DNA of 64,000 bases from Imbricaverruca yamaguchii (GCA_034440575.1 JAOTOL010001509.1:1-64000); one strand, 5' to 3'. Shown: positions 34,201-45,336, numbered from the stretch's first letter. Program-made: numbers and translations. The notes: generated from the letters alone by a model not told the origin.

Positions 34201-34989
34201 AAAGTGTCTGAACCCAGAGGTATTCTGCACCACATCTCATTGGATTCAGTAGCAATGACACCACGGCTAAATTATTTATGTTTATTTAGTACTGTAGTCG
34301 TTAAGTATTACATGAACTTGTCTAGATAGGCTCATCAACGGTCGGGCTGTGGCGAGCACGCCGCCACTTGACAGAATGGTGACAGCAGCCTCGAATGACA
34401 CCCAAACCATGTGATTAGGCAGGTGTGAAAGTGGCGTTACATGAGGGTCGGAGTAGGTGGCTTCATGCCGGTGTGCTCATAGGTTTGCTTGAGTATGGGT
34501 ATATGCTGTGTTGTATTGCAATGCAAAAATCGCGACGGCAACACGTTACCTCAGAACCCATTGTTTCTGAGAATGTGGCTTGCCAAGATTAGGTGAGAAA
34601 GGGCGTTCAACCCGTTTGCATTCGCCAGTTGGTCATAGACATTTTGAATACAATTTTAACATTGCCACGAGTCACTATGGCGAACGGTTTTCCATGCTTA
34701 ATGTGAAAAATGGCCATTACACCTTACTATCAACTACGATACTGATGAGCCTGAGCGTAGGAGTAGGGGGAGAGCGCACGTAACTTGACACCTTTCTGGG
34801 ATCTTAGTCATCATGTAACCCTTTGGGGATGGGCTGCGCCAAGGAGGCGGGGCTGGAGGGATGTGTCATCCCAAACGTCGAGAAGCTTAGCGTTAAGCAT
34901 ATGGGCATTACATGAATTTTTACCATGCAACGCCGTTGGTTTGATGTTAAAATTGACCTTTTTGGTTGGTGGGGAAGCCGTAATGCTCC
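31206..34989. other. unassigned DNA, CpG-rich at 31900-32450
   Basis: 31900-32110 and 32290-32450 are CpG-dense and open in several frames (up to 146 codons, plus 31666-32106), but no domain is recognised. The minus-strand frame 31326-31529 is charged and coiled-coil-like and could be an exon remnant; this is weak. Two GTA(G)GTTTCTCACCGAC blocks near 32581 and 32647 form a ~66-bp duplication. 32700-34989 shows nothing else. Confidence 0.4.
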
Positions 34990-35300
34990 CCTCTGCACCC
35001 GTACAGTGTGCAAAGCACCCCAGCTATTGCAGGAGCACCTTAACTATTGTAAGAGCATCCCTGCGCTCTGCATAGGGGCACTGAAGCCATCGTAGGGGTG
35101 TCGCTGCAGTCTGCAGATGGATGACAGCCGTTGCATAGGCACCCCTGTAGTCTGCAGATTAGCACCGCAATAGTTGTACGGACACTATTGCAGTCTGTCC
35201 ACGCAGAACAGTTCAGCAGTTGTATGGGCAGCCCTGCAGTGGAAAAGCTACCCCGACGGTTGTACATGCGTTTGCCATAATAACTGGAATGGTCGTAGGA
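34990..35300 (+). repeat. degenerate ~50-bp tandem repeat
   Basis: Diverged units containing GTTGTA(G/T)GGGCACCCCTGCAGTCTGCAG-like sequence, in pieces such as CTGCAGTCTGCAGAT and CTGTAGTCTGCAGAT. About 5-6 copies. Confidence 0.6.
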
Positions 35301-35370
35301 GCAACCCAAAAATGGAGGGCAGCCGATGTTTAAGCTAATTTTTTTCCAATCGACGTCAATAGGTTAATGG

Positions 35371-36088
35371 TTAAATGTGACAATATGAGAAGGATGGTCT
35401 CCCTGCCCCACTCCCGTTTCTACTCCGATGATAGCTGAGGTCAGGATTGAATTGAGCGGTGATTGGCAGAATAACCGCCCTAAAAACATCATCGACTGAA
35501 TCATGGGAAGATCCACTTTCCTTACTGAGACCCCTCACAAACGCATTCGAAACCTGTTGAGTGTGTGTGTGTATGTGTGTTTGGCCAGCCTGCCACCGCG
35601 TGGTGATGTCGGCTGTTTCCGGGGTGGGCGTTTGTGGTGTCAGTATTTTGTGTTGTTGTTTATTGGGGGTGAAACGGTATGAGGAGTAATGTGGTAGGGA
35701 TGAGAGGAAGCGAAGAAGATTATAGTTGTCTTGTAGAGGCGAGTTGTGAGAGAGTTGAGACGACTTGAAGAATGGCGCGTAGACGGAAGAGAAGTTGAGA
35801 CGTCTTGCAGGCAGATGAGGTAGTAGTCGAAGCTGAGCTGGTGCCGGAGAAGAGTTTGCCACCCCATGGGGCGGGGTGTAGTTGGAGGGTTGGGGTGGGG
35901 TCATCGCCAGTATTGATTTTAGAATGCAAGAACATTAGTTGTTAGTAATTATCACGTGGGGTTAGTTTTTTTTGTTTCTTTTTCTTTTTATTGACTTTCT
36001 GTTTTTCTTTTTTAAACGTACCTTTTCATTTTTCCCCCTTTTGTCGATTTTCTGTTTTCTTTTTTTAACATATCTTTTCATTTTTTTC
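35371..36088 (-). other. LINE 3' UTR (putative)
   Basis: A/C-rich on the minus strand. It includes two A-rich, C/G-poor stretches (35960-36090) and a 177-codon open frame (35371-35904) without a known motif. The composition matches ORF2, which is why it is included. The boundary is uncertain. Confidence 0.5.
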
Positions 36089-36925
36089 TCATAGTTCGTG
36101 GATCAGGCGTGTGACAGAGAGAAAGTGGAAGAGGTGCTCGTGTAATGTTGGATGGTCATCGTTGAGAAGTGTCGTGATGTTTAGTGGGATGTTGTTCATG
36201 TTACAGTAATTTGTGATGGGTTGTCTTTCTGTGTTGTATTTGGTGCAGTGTATGAGTATGTGTTTAATTGTGAGTGTTCGTTGACATGTTGTGCATTGTG
36301 GTCGTGGGAGTTGTCGTAAGAGGTATGAGTGCGTGAGTGCAGTGTGTCCGAGACGTAAGCGTGTTAGTGTGCGTTCTTTTTGTCTATTGTTTTGGTTAAT
36401 GGTGTCCCAGAGTTCGTGTTTTGGGTGTATTTCGTGTAGTTGCGTGATTGTTGTGTCCCATGTTTGTTGAATGTCGTTGTTGATTGCCTGGCGTATTGTG
36501 GGGTAGTAGTCTGATTGTGAAAGTGGGCGGGGTGTGGTTTGTTGTAGTGTTGTGGCTATGTTGGCTTCGGTGTCTGCGTGTTCGTTGCCGTGTATGTTTG
36601 TGTGACTTCGGATCCAGAGTAGTGTTGGTCGTTGTGGTAGAGTGAGTTGTTTGTGGATGTGTAGTATTTTGGGTATGAGGGGGTGTTTGTATTTGGTGTG
36701 GGGTGTTATGCTCTGCAATGCTGATTTTGCGTCTGTGGCTATGATGTTGTGTTCAATTTTGGTGTTGTAGATGGTGCAGTATGCCAAGAAGATTGTGACT
36801 AATTATGCTGTGTATGTGGATGCTGTGTCATGCAGACGGGCACGAAGGATGACCCGCGGCGGTGCTGCGTTTGGGTACAGCACCGCCGCTGTGCCCGTCT
36901 GCTGTGTGTGTGATTTTGACCCGTC
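36089..36925 (-). pseudogene. LINE RNase H domain and C-terminal zinc knuckle
   Basis: Begins YTDGSKSHTQQTGTAAV (first Asp). The catalytic Glu codon is a stop: TAA at 36803-36805 in the context TASTYTA-stop-LVTIF. It continues IIATDAKSAL (Asp), LWIRSHTNIHGNEHADTEAN (His, Asp), LTRLRLGHTALTHSYLL, and the Cys/His knuckle CTTCQRTLTIKHILIHC. The frame ends at 36089. RNase H removes the RNA from the hybrid, and the knuckle is typical of the ORF2 C-terminus. Loss of the catalytic Glu and early termination make it inactive. Confidence 0.9.
36832..36902 (-). other. hairpin in LINE RNase H region
   Basis: The outer 12-bp stem (36832-36843 with 36891-36902) and inner 12-bp stem (36856-36867 with 36878-36889) are perfect. 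A 12-nt one-sided bulge and a 10-nt loop complete it. It is GC-rich in a G-poor element. Confidence 0.85.
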
Positions 36926-38087
36926 CGTATAGATGATGTTGTTGTTTGGATATTGAGCTTTAAAGTGGAGGAATAGTTGGTGTATTTCTGCGTTTGTGTA
37001 GGTGTGTTTTGGCTTGTCGATGAGGAGGTGTGTTGTGGGTGATTGTTGTTTCCACCATGCAGTGAGTGGTGGGAGTGCTTTTGCTGTGGGGAGTGTGATG
37101 TGTAGTCTATTTGCGTGTTGGTGGATGCGGCAGCCTATTGTAGTTTTGAGTCGTGTTGCGTTCATGAGTTGGTATTTGCGGTGTGTGCGGAGTTTTAATG
37201 CTTGGGTGTATGGGTGTTGTGCGATGAGTTGTGTTGTGTAATGATATCTTAATAGTGTTTCTGTGCGTCTGTGCTTCATTTCTGGTATGTGGCTATATAT
37301 GTGAAGAGCGAAAGAAGACGAAGTGGTGTATGCTCCGGTGGCTATTTGTAAAGATTGGCGTTGTAGAGAATCTATAATTTTGAGGTTTGATTTAGTCGAA
37401 TTTTCGAAGAGTGGGGATCCGTATTCCAAAGTTGGCCGAATGATTGATTTGTAAAGAGCTAAGAGTGTGTTTCTGTCGGATCCCCAGTTCGTTCCGGATA
37501 GTGCTCGAAGTATGTTTATTCTTTTTGATGCGCGTTTTTGGATGTCTAAGATATGTGGACGGAAAGTGAGTTTTGGATCTAAAGTGATGCCTGGAAATTT
37601 TGTTGTGGTGACGAATGGGATGGGAGTGTGGTCTATTTTTAGTGGTGATAAGTCTGTGTATTTGTGGTAGCCGAAAATCATGTATTTTGATTTGTGTGGT
37701 GCAATGTGTAGGTTTAGGGTGGCGAGTTTGCTATGTAGTTGTATTAATATGGTTTGTAGTGTTCCTAGTGCGTTTTGTGGTGCTTCGTGTGATATCCATA
37801 TAACTATATCGTCGGCATATATTGCAATTTTGGCCGGAAGGTTGTCTGGGATAACTGAATTTAGACCTAAAATAAAGAGTAGGGGGCTAAGTACGGATCC
37901 TTGCATCAGTCCGGTTGTGGGGAATGTTGTATCTGACATGTGGGATCAAATTTTGACTTGAAATGAGCGATTTAGAAGATAGAAGTGAAGAAAGTGTTGT
38001 AGTCTGCCCTGCACATCTATGTTGTGTAGGTGTTGTAGTAGTGCTGTTATGTTGATGGTGTCGTAAGCTTGTTTGAGGTTCAGGAAG

Positions 38088-38119
38088 ACGGCGACAGTGG
38101 AGTGTTTCCCTGCCGCCGC
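38088..38119 (-). other. hairpin just upstream of RT motif A
   Basis: 38088-38097 pairs with 38110-38119 over 10 bp around a 12-nt loop. Its two non-Watson-Crick positions are G-U wobbles if the minus (coding) strand is the RNA, but A-C mismatches on the plus strand. Confidence 0.7.
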
Positions 38120-38439
38120 TTCATGGATGTGTGTGACAAGGTAAGTGAGGTTATCTAGGCATGAGCGATTAGGAAGAAAACCCGATTGAATAGGAGAGAT
38201 AAGGTTTTGTGTTTGGATGATATAGAGAAGGCGTTTTTTTATAAGACGTTTGAATAGTTTGTGAAAGCAGCTAGTGAGGGCGATAGGGCGATAGGAAGTG
38301 CAGAGAGTTGAGTCCGTGTTTGGTTTGGGTATAGGTATGAGAGAAGCGTGTAACCATGATTGTGGGTAGGAATGTGTGGTCCATGCGGTGTTGTAAGTGT
38401 CGAGCAATGTTTGGAGTGCTGAGATTGATAAGTGTTTGA

Positions 38440-39049
38440 AGAAGGCATAGTGAATGTTGTCTGGTCCTACACTTGTGTTTCCTGTCTGTGTGATTGCTAA
38501 TTGTAGTTCTGTAAGTGTAAATCTGCTGTTATATAGGTGTGGGCGTGTGTGTCTGATTGCAGGTGGGGGTGTTCGTGGAAGTGTAGACGATCTGGTGTGC
38601 GAAAATGTTTGCTATTGTTTGTGTGTCTGTGACAGTGTTGTTGTGTCTAAGTGTGATTTCTTTGCATAGCGGTCTTTGTCTGTGTTGAAATGTTCTGAGT
38701 AGTGTCCAAATTTCGCGGAGAGGTGAGAATCTGTTAAATTGGGTGCAAAATTTATTCCAGGAGGTCTTGTTTGCTTGCTTAATAGTGCGTCTGCATAGTG
38801 CTCTCTGACGTTTGTAAGCTGTTAGTGTTTCTGGTGTGGTGTCTTTCATGTCTGTGGCGTGCGTGGTTCTTCGCGCGGATCGCCCGGTGGCACTCTTCGT
38901 CCCACCAGGGAGCCGCGCGAGGTTTGTGTTGGTGTCTTGGTTTTGTTCGTGGTATGTGTTCGTGTGCTGTGGTGAGGAGTATGTCTGCAAACTGTTCTGG
39001 TGTGTGTTGTGGAGTGTGTGCTGTTTGTGCGGCTAAGGAATCTTAAAAT
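38440..39049 (-). pseudogene. LINE ORF2 linker between endonuclease and RT
   Basis: Contains the conserved linker motif KPRAAPWWDEECHRAIR (38869-38925). After a frameshift near 38870 it continues TAYKRQRALCRRTIKQAN and WNKFCTQFNRFSPLREIW. A second frameshift lies near 38540. The PWWDEEC-to-SP..IW pattern is usual just before RT in I-, R1- and jockey-type ORF2. Confidence 0.8.
38871..38920 (-). other. hairpin over the PWWDEEC linker motif
   Basis: The outer 8-bp stem (38871-38878 with 38913-38920) is perfect. The inner stem (38883-38890 with 38902-38909) has one position that is G-U only on the coding strand. Confidence 0.75.
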
Positions 39050-39829
39050 TGGGTCCAGGATACTTTTTTGAGGTTCTAAAGGCCTGGTTGGGGGTTGAGT
39101 GGGCCAGTGGTCGGGATTTGGTGAAAGGTAATGGTGATGGGTGCGTGGTCGCTGAAATGTGGGTCGGAGTCGGATGTCTAGGACAGGGTGATGGCCATAG
39201 GCGAGAAAGCAAGCGTGATATCTGGGGTTGTAGGGAGGAGGGAGCTGATTGGTACTAGGTAGGTTGGTGAGGCGGTGTTGAGTATTGTGAGAGTATGCTG
39301 TGTGGCTATTGCGATGAGTGTGTGTGCTCTGTGATCAGATTTTGTTGTGCGGGTGTCCCATAGGGGGTGGTGCGAGTTGAAGTCTCCGGTGAGAGTGATA
39401 GGTGTGCGAATTTGGTCAAGTGCTTTAGTTAATTCCGAGAGGGTTTCTGTGTTTCGCGCGGGTGGATCGTAAATGTTTGATGAGTGTGTAAGCTATGTTG
39501 TGTACGTGAATTTCAGTTAATAGTATGTCTGCCGTGGTGTCGAAGTGCATCAGGCGGTGAGGGGTCGTGTTCCTAATGTAATAATTCCTAATACATACAC
39601 CGCCTGATCTGTGTGGGTTTTGTGTGTCGTGTCTGTGTAGTGTGTAGTGAGGGATGTGGAAGTGATATGGGTCGTTGGGTTTGAAGTGTGTTTCTTGAAT
39701 GCATAGTGCTATAGGATTTGTTTGTAGCGCAAAATGTTTAAATTCATGCCAGTGTTTGATAAGTCCGTATGTGTTCCATTGTATGATTGTGTTCATTGTC
39801 TTTGGGTGTTGGCGCGCGTGTGTGGTCAT
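39050..39829 (-). pseudogene. LINE AP endonuclease domain
   Basis: Start chosen at the ATG at 39829. Motifs in order: TIIQWNTYGL (Asn of the active site), LCIQETHF (catalytic Glu) and SGGVCIRN. After a frameshift near 39470 come LTGDFNSHHPLWD (Asp and Asn), PDITLAFSP, a stop (TAG near 39182), and FSDHAPITIT (Asp-His). This domain nicks target DNA to start target-primed reverse transcription. All catalytic motifs are still visible. Frameshift and nonsense changes make it inactive. Confidence 0.85.
39549..39608 (-). other. hairpin in LINE endonuclease region
   Basis: A perfect 11-bp stem: ATCAGGCGGTG at 39549-39559 and CACCGCCTGAT at 39598-39608. Confidence 0.8.
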
Positions 39830-40475
39830 TTCGGTGAGTTAGGTCTTTTGGTACTTTTACCTGGCTTTTGTTGTTGGTGGGTGACGGGTGGCTGTTGATA
39901 GGCGGGGGTGGTAGTTGGTGTGGGGATATGGTCCGGTATGTCTCTGTTGATGAGTGTCTGGTGTCAGTGTGCTCCTCTATGTCTGTGTCCCGGTCAGTGT
40001 ACGTGCGGATTGTGGTTGTTGGGGACTCCTCTGTTGAGGGTGAGGACTGTAGGTAGGGGGAGGTTGTTGGTTGTTGGGGTGGTGGCGGTGGGGTTTCGGA
40101 ATGTGTGGATGGAGTAGGTTGGCAGGTTCGTGGTGGTGGTGGTGGTGGTGGTGATGGTGGTGGTGGTGGTTTATGTACCGGTCGCTAGCCTATGTTTGCT
40201 GGTGTTGGTGTGTGTGTCCTATATGTGTTGTTAGTGGGAGCTTTTGGGTAGGTGGCCGTGTTGTGTTGGTGTCGCGTGGTTGTGGGTGTTGGCAGAGCCG
40301 GGTACTCGGTGTAGTCGCGTCGTGGTGGTGGTGCTGTGTATGTTCCCGGCTCTGCCCGGCGGGTCGGCCACGCCGTCAGCGAGCCGGTCACCGTCCTCCT
40401 GTTGACTCTTCTGAACCTCCTCCTGAACCTGTTGAGAGATACGGTAGAGGACATACTAGTGTTGAAGACGGACAT
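39830..40475 (-). pseudogene. LINE ORF1-like region, proline-rich
   Basis: A frame from 40475 gives a basic start (RFRRRFRRVNRR) and then many Pro/Thr residues. A (GGT)n tract at 40130-40170 reads as poly-proline on the minus strand. Further Pro/Ser/Thr-rich sequence follows in changing frames down to the endonuclease start at 39829. Position and composition fit ORF1. No zinc knuckles are visible, so the call rests on context. Confidence 0.5.
40291..40356 (-). other. hairpin near LINE 5' end
   Basis: A perfect 12-bp stem: GGCAGAGCCGGG at 40291-40302 and CCCGGCTCTGCC at 40345-40356. Confidence 0.8.
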
Positions 40476-40723
40476 GCTATGCTATGCTTTGTTGCTTTTG
40501 CTTCAGATGCTTCCACCAGGTTTTGATCATTCATCATCATAAAAATTAAGTGTATGTAATGATTTTGCTCCATAGCTCATTGGTCCCGCTAATTAATCCA
40601 CAAGGAATAAATACTTAAAATTTGCAGGTCACAATACCTATGGTATGTATGTTTTTCCCTTCAGGTATTTTTGTAATTGTTGGTTTTTTCCTCACTGTAA
40701 TATTTGGAAAGGCAGTTAGCATG

Positions 40724-41130
40724 ATGCGACCAGTCATTTCCTCTGCAATTTTATATTTCTTAGTTGGCAGAAAAAGTAATACCATAAAAAGGAGCTTTGG
40801 GTTGGGTCATATAGCATGACAAATAATGTTAATTAAAAAGAAAAATTCAACATGGTCTAGACTAACCTAGACTAACTTCTAATGTAAGATAAAATTTAGG
40901 AAGACGGATAAAAAATAGAACAATTTTTCTTCTGAAACATCAAATTAAAAACCTAGCCTGACCTAACAGCATAAGTTGCTTTTGAAGAACAAAAGGAACT
41001 TGAGGAACAAAAAGCAATTTCTGCAACTAAAAAATTGACTAAGCCTAACCTAACCCCTTTATTTGCTTACTGCACATACCATGTGTCTAAAAACTGCCTT
41101 GTGAATATCTTAATGCCTAATAAAAAGTAC
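40724..41130 (+). repeat. dispersed repeat RA, longest copy
   Basis: The left half (40724-40875) matches 1136-1290 and the right half (40860-41130) matches 6650-6850. It contains several CTAACCTAGAC and CCTAACC motifs. It has no coding capacity. The boundaries and class are unknown. Confidence 0.6.
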
Positions 41131-43617
41131 ATACAGTACATACTACAAAAGTACATACTTAAAGTGCTTGTAAGTTGTGTTAATAAGAGAAAGTATTCAT
41201 GATGCCAAACACCAGTGTGGAATAATATTCCCCTTGGTTTGTCATTCACCAAATCTGGAATGCCTCAAGCATTGGTGTTGAATGTGAATATCAGTAAATG
41301 TGTTGTTCAAGGCTGTTGCAGAATATCAAGAAAAGTCAAAGCAAACTACATTTATTACCACATTCATAACGAGGTGACCACTCATTTTTGTCATGAATCC
41401 CATATTTTTAATTGATAAACAAAAGAATGTAGAAAATTCAACTTTGTGGGTTGCAACATATGCTGAAAATTACAGTAAAATGTTAGAAAAACCAATAAAG
41501 CTAACCTACTGATCCTGGATCATTTGCTGCATACTGATGTTTGATTCCCTCCACCCTAATAATGTTTGATCCCTTGCTGCCTACTCATGGTTGATAGTAT
41601 AAAATCAACATCATTTCAAAGTTAAGGGTTCTTGAGGGTTCAAATACAACTTCCACCACTTGAGTGCGCTGGTGTTCCCTTAGATCAGAGCTTCAGCTGC
41701 ACGACAGTTCGGAATTATTTTCTCTTATCACTCTAGAGTGGATTGAGCGAGGTGTCAACATTTCATTTACCCAACAATAACTGAATAAGCCACAACAGTT
41801 GGACACTCCCGAGGAGGCTCAGCGTCTTCATAAATCCAAAGGCTGTGGAATCTCACCAGCCTTCAAGTCGTGGCGGGGCACCGAGCTTGTGAACGTTCCA
41901 TTGATAAACAGCACACAAGTGCCCCACTTTTTAGCAGTTCCGTAGACTCTTAGTGACATTATGCATGGGTGTCGTGACGGACTTTGAATGGGGTAGAGAC
42001 CACACGAGATGGTTTTTTATAGTTTTTTTATGCAAAGTAATTCTGCAAAATACTCAATCATTCTTATATTGTTAAATTACATAAAGCTTCGAGCGACCAG
42101 GCCCCTAGGTCTCAAATATGCTACGTTAGCTGGGATAGGTAGCCATGCCCGCTTTCAGTCATTCAACAATCCCACTCTTATAATTTATATTGGGTCGGAG
42201 TATGGTGGGCTTTGATGGTAAGCTTACATACGTCAAAGGACGTGACCTCTTAGTCAAAGTTCTCGACTAGGCCACGTCCACCAGAGGCATAGGAACGCCT
42301 CAAAAAGTGTGCATGTGTATGTGGAAGGGGGAAAACCCTTGAACCATGAAAAGTGAGGGACCATACCATTCCTCCCCTGTTTCCACACCTATGATGTTTA
42401 CTCGTCTTGCCGATGCCGATGGATTCAGTAGTGGTGGAAATGGCGATGGGAGTGGCATATCCAAGGGGGATAAAATAATTAAAACCATTCTCTGTTTAGG
42501 GTATTTTATAATATCATGTTCAAGTCCTACGTACCAAGATATGAGTATTATAATAATTGGCATTAGTTTGTTTACCATTCGATCCGACTCAAAACAGGCT
42601 GGCTGTACCCACACTTCGCGGTGAAGGCGGAGACAAACATTTGCCTTCGCATGTAGTGACTTTAGCATTATCTATATGATGCTGCTTGGTAAATAATGCA
42701 TTTAAGACAAGGTTTGTTTCATATGAAAGAAGAAAAAATAAGTAAAGTCCCGTACACTAGCACCCTTATCATCTGCACCAAATGGACATTGTCCTCGCAG
42801 ACATCGTTGCGATGTTATTTCATCTTTAATCAAATTTGACGATATATAGCGGCAGTGTCAGTTGATCAGGAATACCTTCATTGAAACGAGCGATCAATTC
42901 TGAAGGCGTTCCAGGGGGAATTTTTAGTTCCTACCATACTTTGATCAAAATATTCAATTTCACATGCGACCACATCATGTTTCCGGCGTTCCCCATGCTT
43001 GAGCTATAGTGAATTCCACACACAAGACAACCTTAGAACAAAATTGACGATTACTAACGACCATTATACTGGAGTCTAAGTGGTATCAGCTGATACAGAA
43101 ATTATGAATGTATCCATCACAGGTGGGGCATAATCTCTAGATAGCATACTTTCTTTGTTTTTGACAATTATCTTCAAGATTTTGCATCTAGCGGCCGCGG
43201 CCACCATGCGACCCAATGGCATGCTTACAGTTCGAACATCCGCCGCTAGGTGCAAACGAAGCGCCACCAGTAGCGTGGCCGCGCACGTCCCCTATCGAAC
43301 TTGCGTGGCATGCATCTTTCCCAGATGTCTCGAGCGCCGTTACTATCATGTGTGAGCAGAATTAGAGACGTTCACCGTGTGTCGCCCATTCTGTACGTTC
43401 ACATCGATGAGAGCTATCATGATAGGAATTTACTTGAGTGTTGGAACCGAGTGAGAAAGTCTCCACATGCCCGCGTTTGATGTGGAGTTGCATCCAAGGC
43501 ATTGATTGTTCAATGACGAGTCCATATTGCTGTCAGGGACTTCGGTATCGACAGTAGTAAAATCTTGACAGAATAGCCAGTACAACAAACGTCATTGAAT
43601 GGCGAAAGCCACTAGCC
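41131..43617. other. unassigned AT-rich DNA
   Basis: No gene recognised. 43180-43330 is more GC-rich, with AGCGGCCGCGGCCACC (43190). 42300-42668 has paired open frames without motif. Confidence 0.4.
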
Positions 43618-45260
43618 TTGAGGAAGCGTGCAATTTTCTTGCATAACAAAAAGAAGAGTCGAACACCTCGAACAAATGAGAAATTCAGTGTTCAGGTTTT
43701 CAGGTTGGTATGTGACCCCTGCCCGGGTCACCTCCCAACCCTCCCTCCGTTAACCGGTTCAACCTTCTCCCCAACACCGACACCACCCCAGTATAGGAGC
43801 ACCAACAGCCATTGAACGCGCTCGGCAATATAACGTTTCTGCAGTGGAACACCGGTGGCCTTCCAGAGAAGTTCATATAATTGAAATCTGAATTCTTGCA
43901 ACAAAAACCATTACTAGCTGCGCTCCAAGAAACTCATTTTCGAGATTCTGACTCCACTTGGAAGAAAATTTCAGATTACACTTGGCACATCGACAACGTA
44001 AGCGGTCCACAAAGGAAATGGGGCGCAGCCATGCTCATTGCAAACAGCATACCTCCTCCTCGAATAACATTAAATACTCCCCTGAATTGCGTAGCAGTTA
44101 GCCTAAAAATTGCCCATTGCCAAACCACAGTCATCTCATTATACATCCCACCGTCAGTTGAAATCTCCGCACCACAGGAGCTGAGCGACTTGCTGCTTCA
44201 GGACCCTCCACTAGTTTTCATTATGGGAGACTTTAATGCTAAACACCCCTCCTGGGGAAACGACCCGACTGGCGCTAGAGGGCGCGAAATTCACCAGTTT
44301 ATTTCGGACCACAGCTTAGTACTTCTTAACACCGGGGCCGCCACCAGCTACAACCCGACCTTAGAAGGATTTGACAGTTGCATTGATTTAACGTGCTGCA
44401 CCCAACTACTTAGCTCACTATTTGACTGGTCAGTTTCAGACGTTCCCGGGCTGAGCGACCACTATCCAATCACAATTAGGCTCAGCACGGACGCTATCCA
44501 CCACACCAAGCTATTCAGACAACCTTGGAACTTGAAAAGAGCAAATTTGGCTAAATTCGACGAATAGGTGGACCTCAATCTAGCAACTTCGGATGCCAAT
44601 AAGATCGAGACAATCCTAAGGGCCATGAACTCAGCAACACGAGACTCAGTCCCAAAAAGTAACAACCCTGGGAGAAGGGCAATTATGCCATCGTGGACAC
44701 TGAATTGTGAAAAGGCAATCGCCGCACGGCGCCGTGCCCACAAACAATTCAAAAGATGCGTGTGCGAAGCACACCTATCAGCATACAGACAATCTTAAAA
44801 AAACACTGCCGGTACACAATTTGAACAGCACGCCAAAACTGTTGGCAGCCCCTCAATTCAATTGGTTTACACCTACCGGCAAAATATGGGACCTGATGAA
44901 GCGTTTCAACCTAAAACGCCCACCACCAGGCCCCTTCCCGCAGCTGACGGTGAATGGACAGCACATCACTGACCCACAACAAGTCGTAGACCACCTTGAA
45001 CTACACTACGCCAGCGTATCTGGCAACAGCAACTACAACAACACTATAGTAAACGCTCCAGAAGCCCTTACCTCAAAAGCAAATTTTAACTCTAGCAATA
45101 GAGAAATATGCAACCAGTCGCTTGATATGCACGAATTATACCTTGCCCTCAGTAAGTGTGGAAGCACTTCGGTTGGGCCGAACGACATACATTACCAGTT
45201 TCTTAAACGTCTCAGCAAAAACTCCCTAACGTACCTACCAGATGGAAGACCGCTCCAGGA
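43618..45260 (+). pseudogene. second LINE: endonuclease, linker, start of RT
   Basis: 43618-43815 is a short Pro/Thr-rich frame that may be the end of ORF1. The endonuclease starts NITFLQWNTGGLPEKF (43827), has a stop at 43878-43880, then PLLAALQETHF, FIMGDFNAKHPSW, FDSCIDLTCC and LSDHYPITIRL. All catalytic motifs are present. A stop follows at 44565-44567, then a linker (IMPSWTLNCEKAIAARRRAH), a frameshift near 44760-44800, FNWFTPTGKIWDLM, and the RT start CGSTSVGPNDIHYQFLKRLS (45160-45210). The sequence leaves the family at about 45237, so RT motifs A-E and RNase H are lost. The bias is ordinary, unlike the G-poor LINE at 36-40 kb. It is I/jockey-like and a different family from that one. 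Confidence 0.85.
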
Positions 45261-45333
45261 GGGGCCCGAAGCGATAGCGTGCAATGGAGACGTCACCTTG
45301 CCGAGCATCTTTTCACGGACAAAATGGATATTG

Positions 45334-45336
<3 letters not shown>

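Larger units (their letters stand above)
36806..38520 (-). pseudogene. LINE reverse transcriptase domain
   Basis: Motifs in order: GNTSVGPDNIHYAFFKHLS (near 38450-38500), SYRPIALTSCFHKLFKRL, SGFLPNRSCLDNL, AVFLNLKQAYDT (motif A; one catalytic Asp is replaced by Asn), LMQGSVLSPLLFI, and IYADDIVIW (motif C, intact). A thumb with LEYGSPLFENS follows, leading into RNase H (IYTDGSKSH). One nonsense change interrupts it: TGA at 37946-37948, where GGA (Gly) is expected. RT copies the element RNA into DNA at the nick. Apart from the stop and the Asp-to-Asn change the domain is nearly whole. Confidence 0.9.
35371..40540 (-). mobile_element. near-full-length I-like LINE (non-LTR retrotransposon)
   Basis: On the minus strand the order is: proline-rich ORF1-like region, AP endonuclease, linker, reverse transcriptase, RNase H, Cys/His knuckle, long A/C-rich 3' UTR. 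RNase H plus APE-type endonuclease points to the I group (I/Nimb/Outcast-like or related); the exact clade is not determined. The coding strand is strikingly poor in G (GT-rich on the plus strand), which makes a sharp compositional block against both flanks. The 3' end is probably near 35371-35390. No poly-A or target duplication was securely found. Damage is limited to a few frameshifts and nonsense changes, so the insertion is younger than the other LINE pieces here. Confidence 0.85.
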
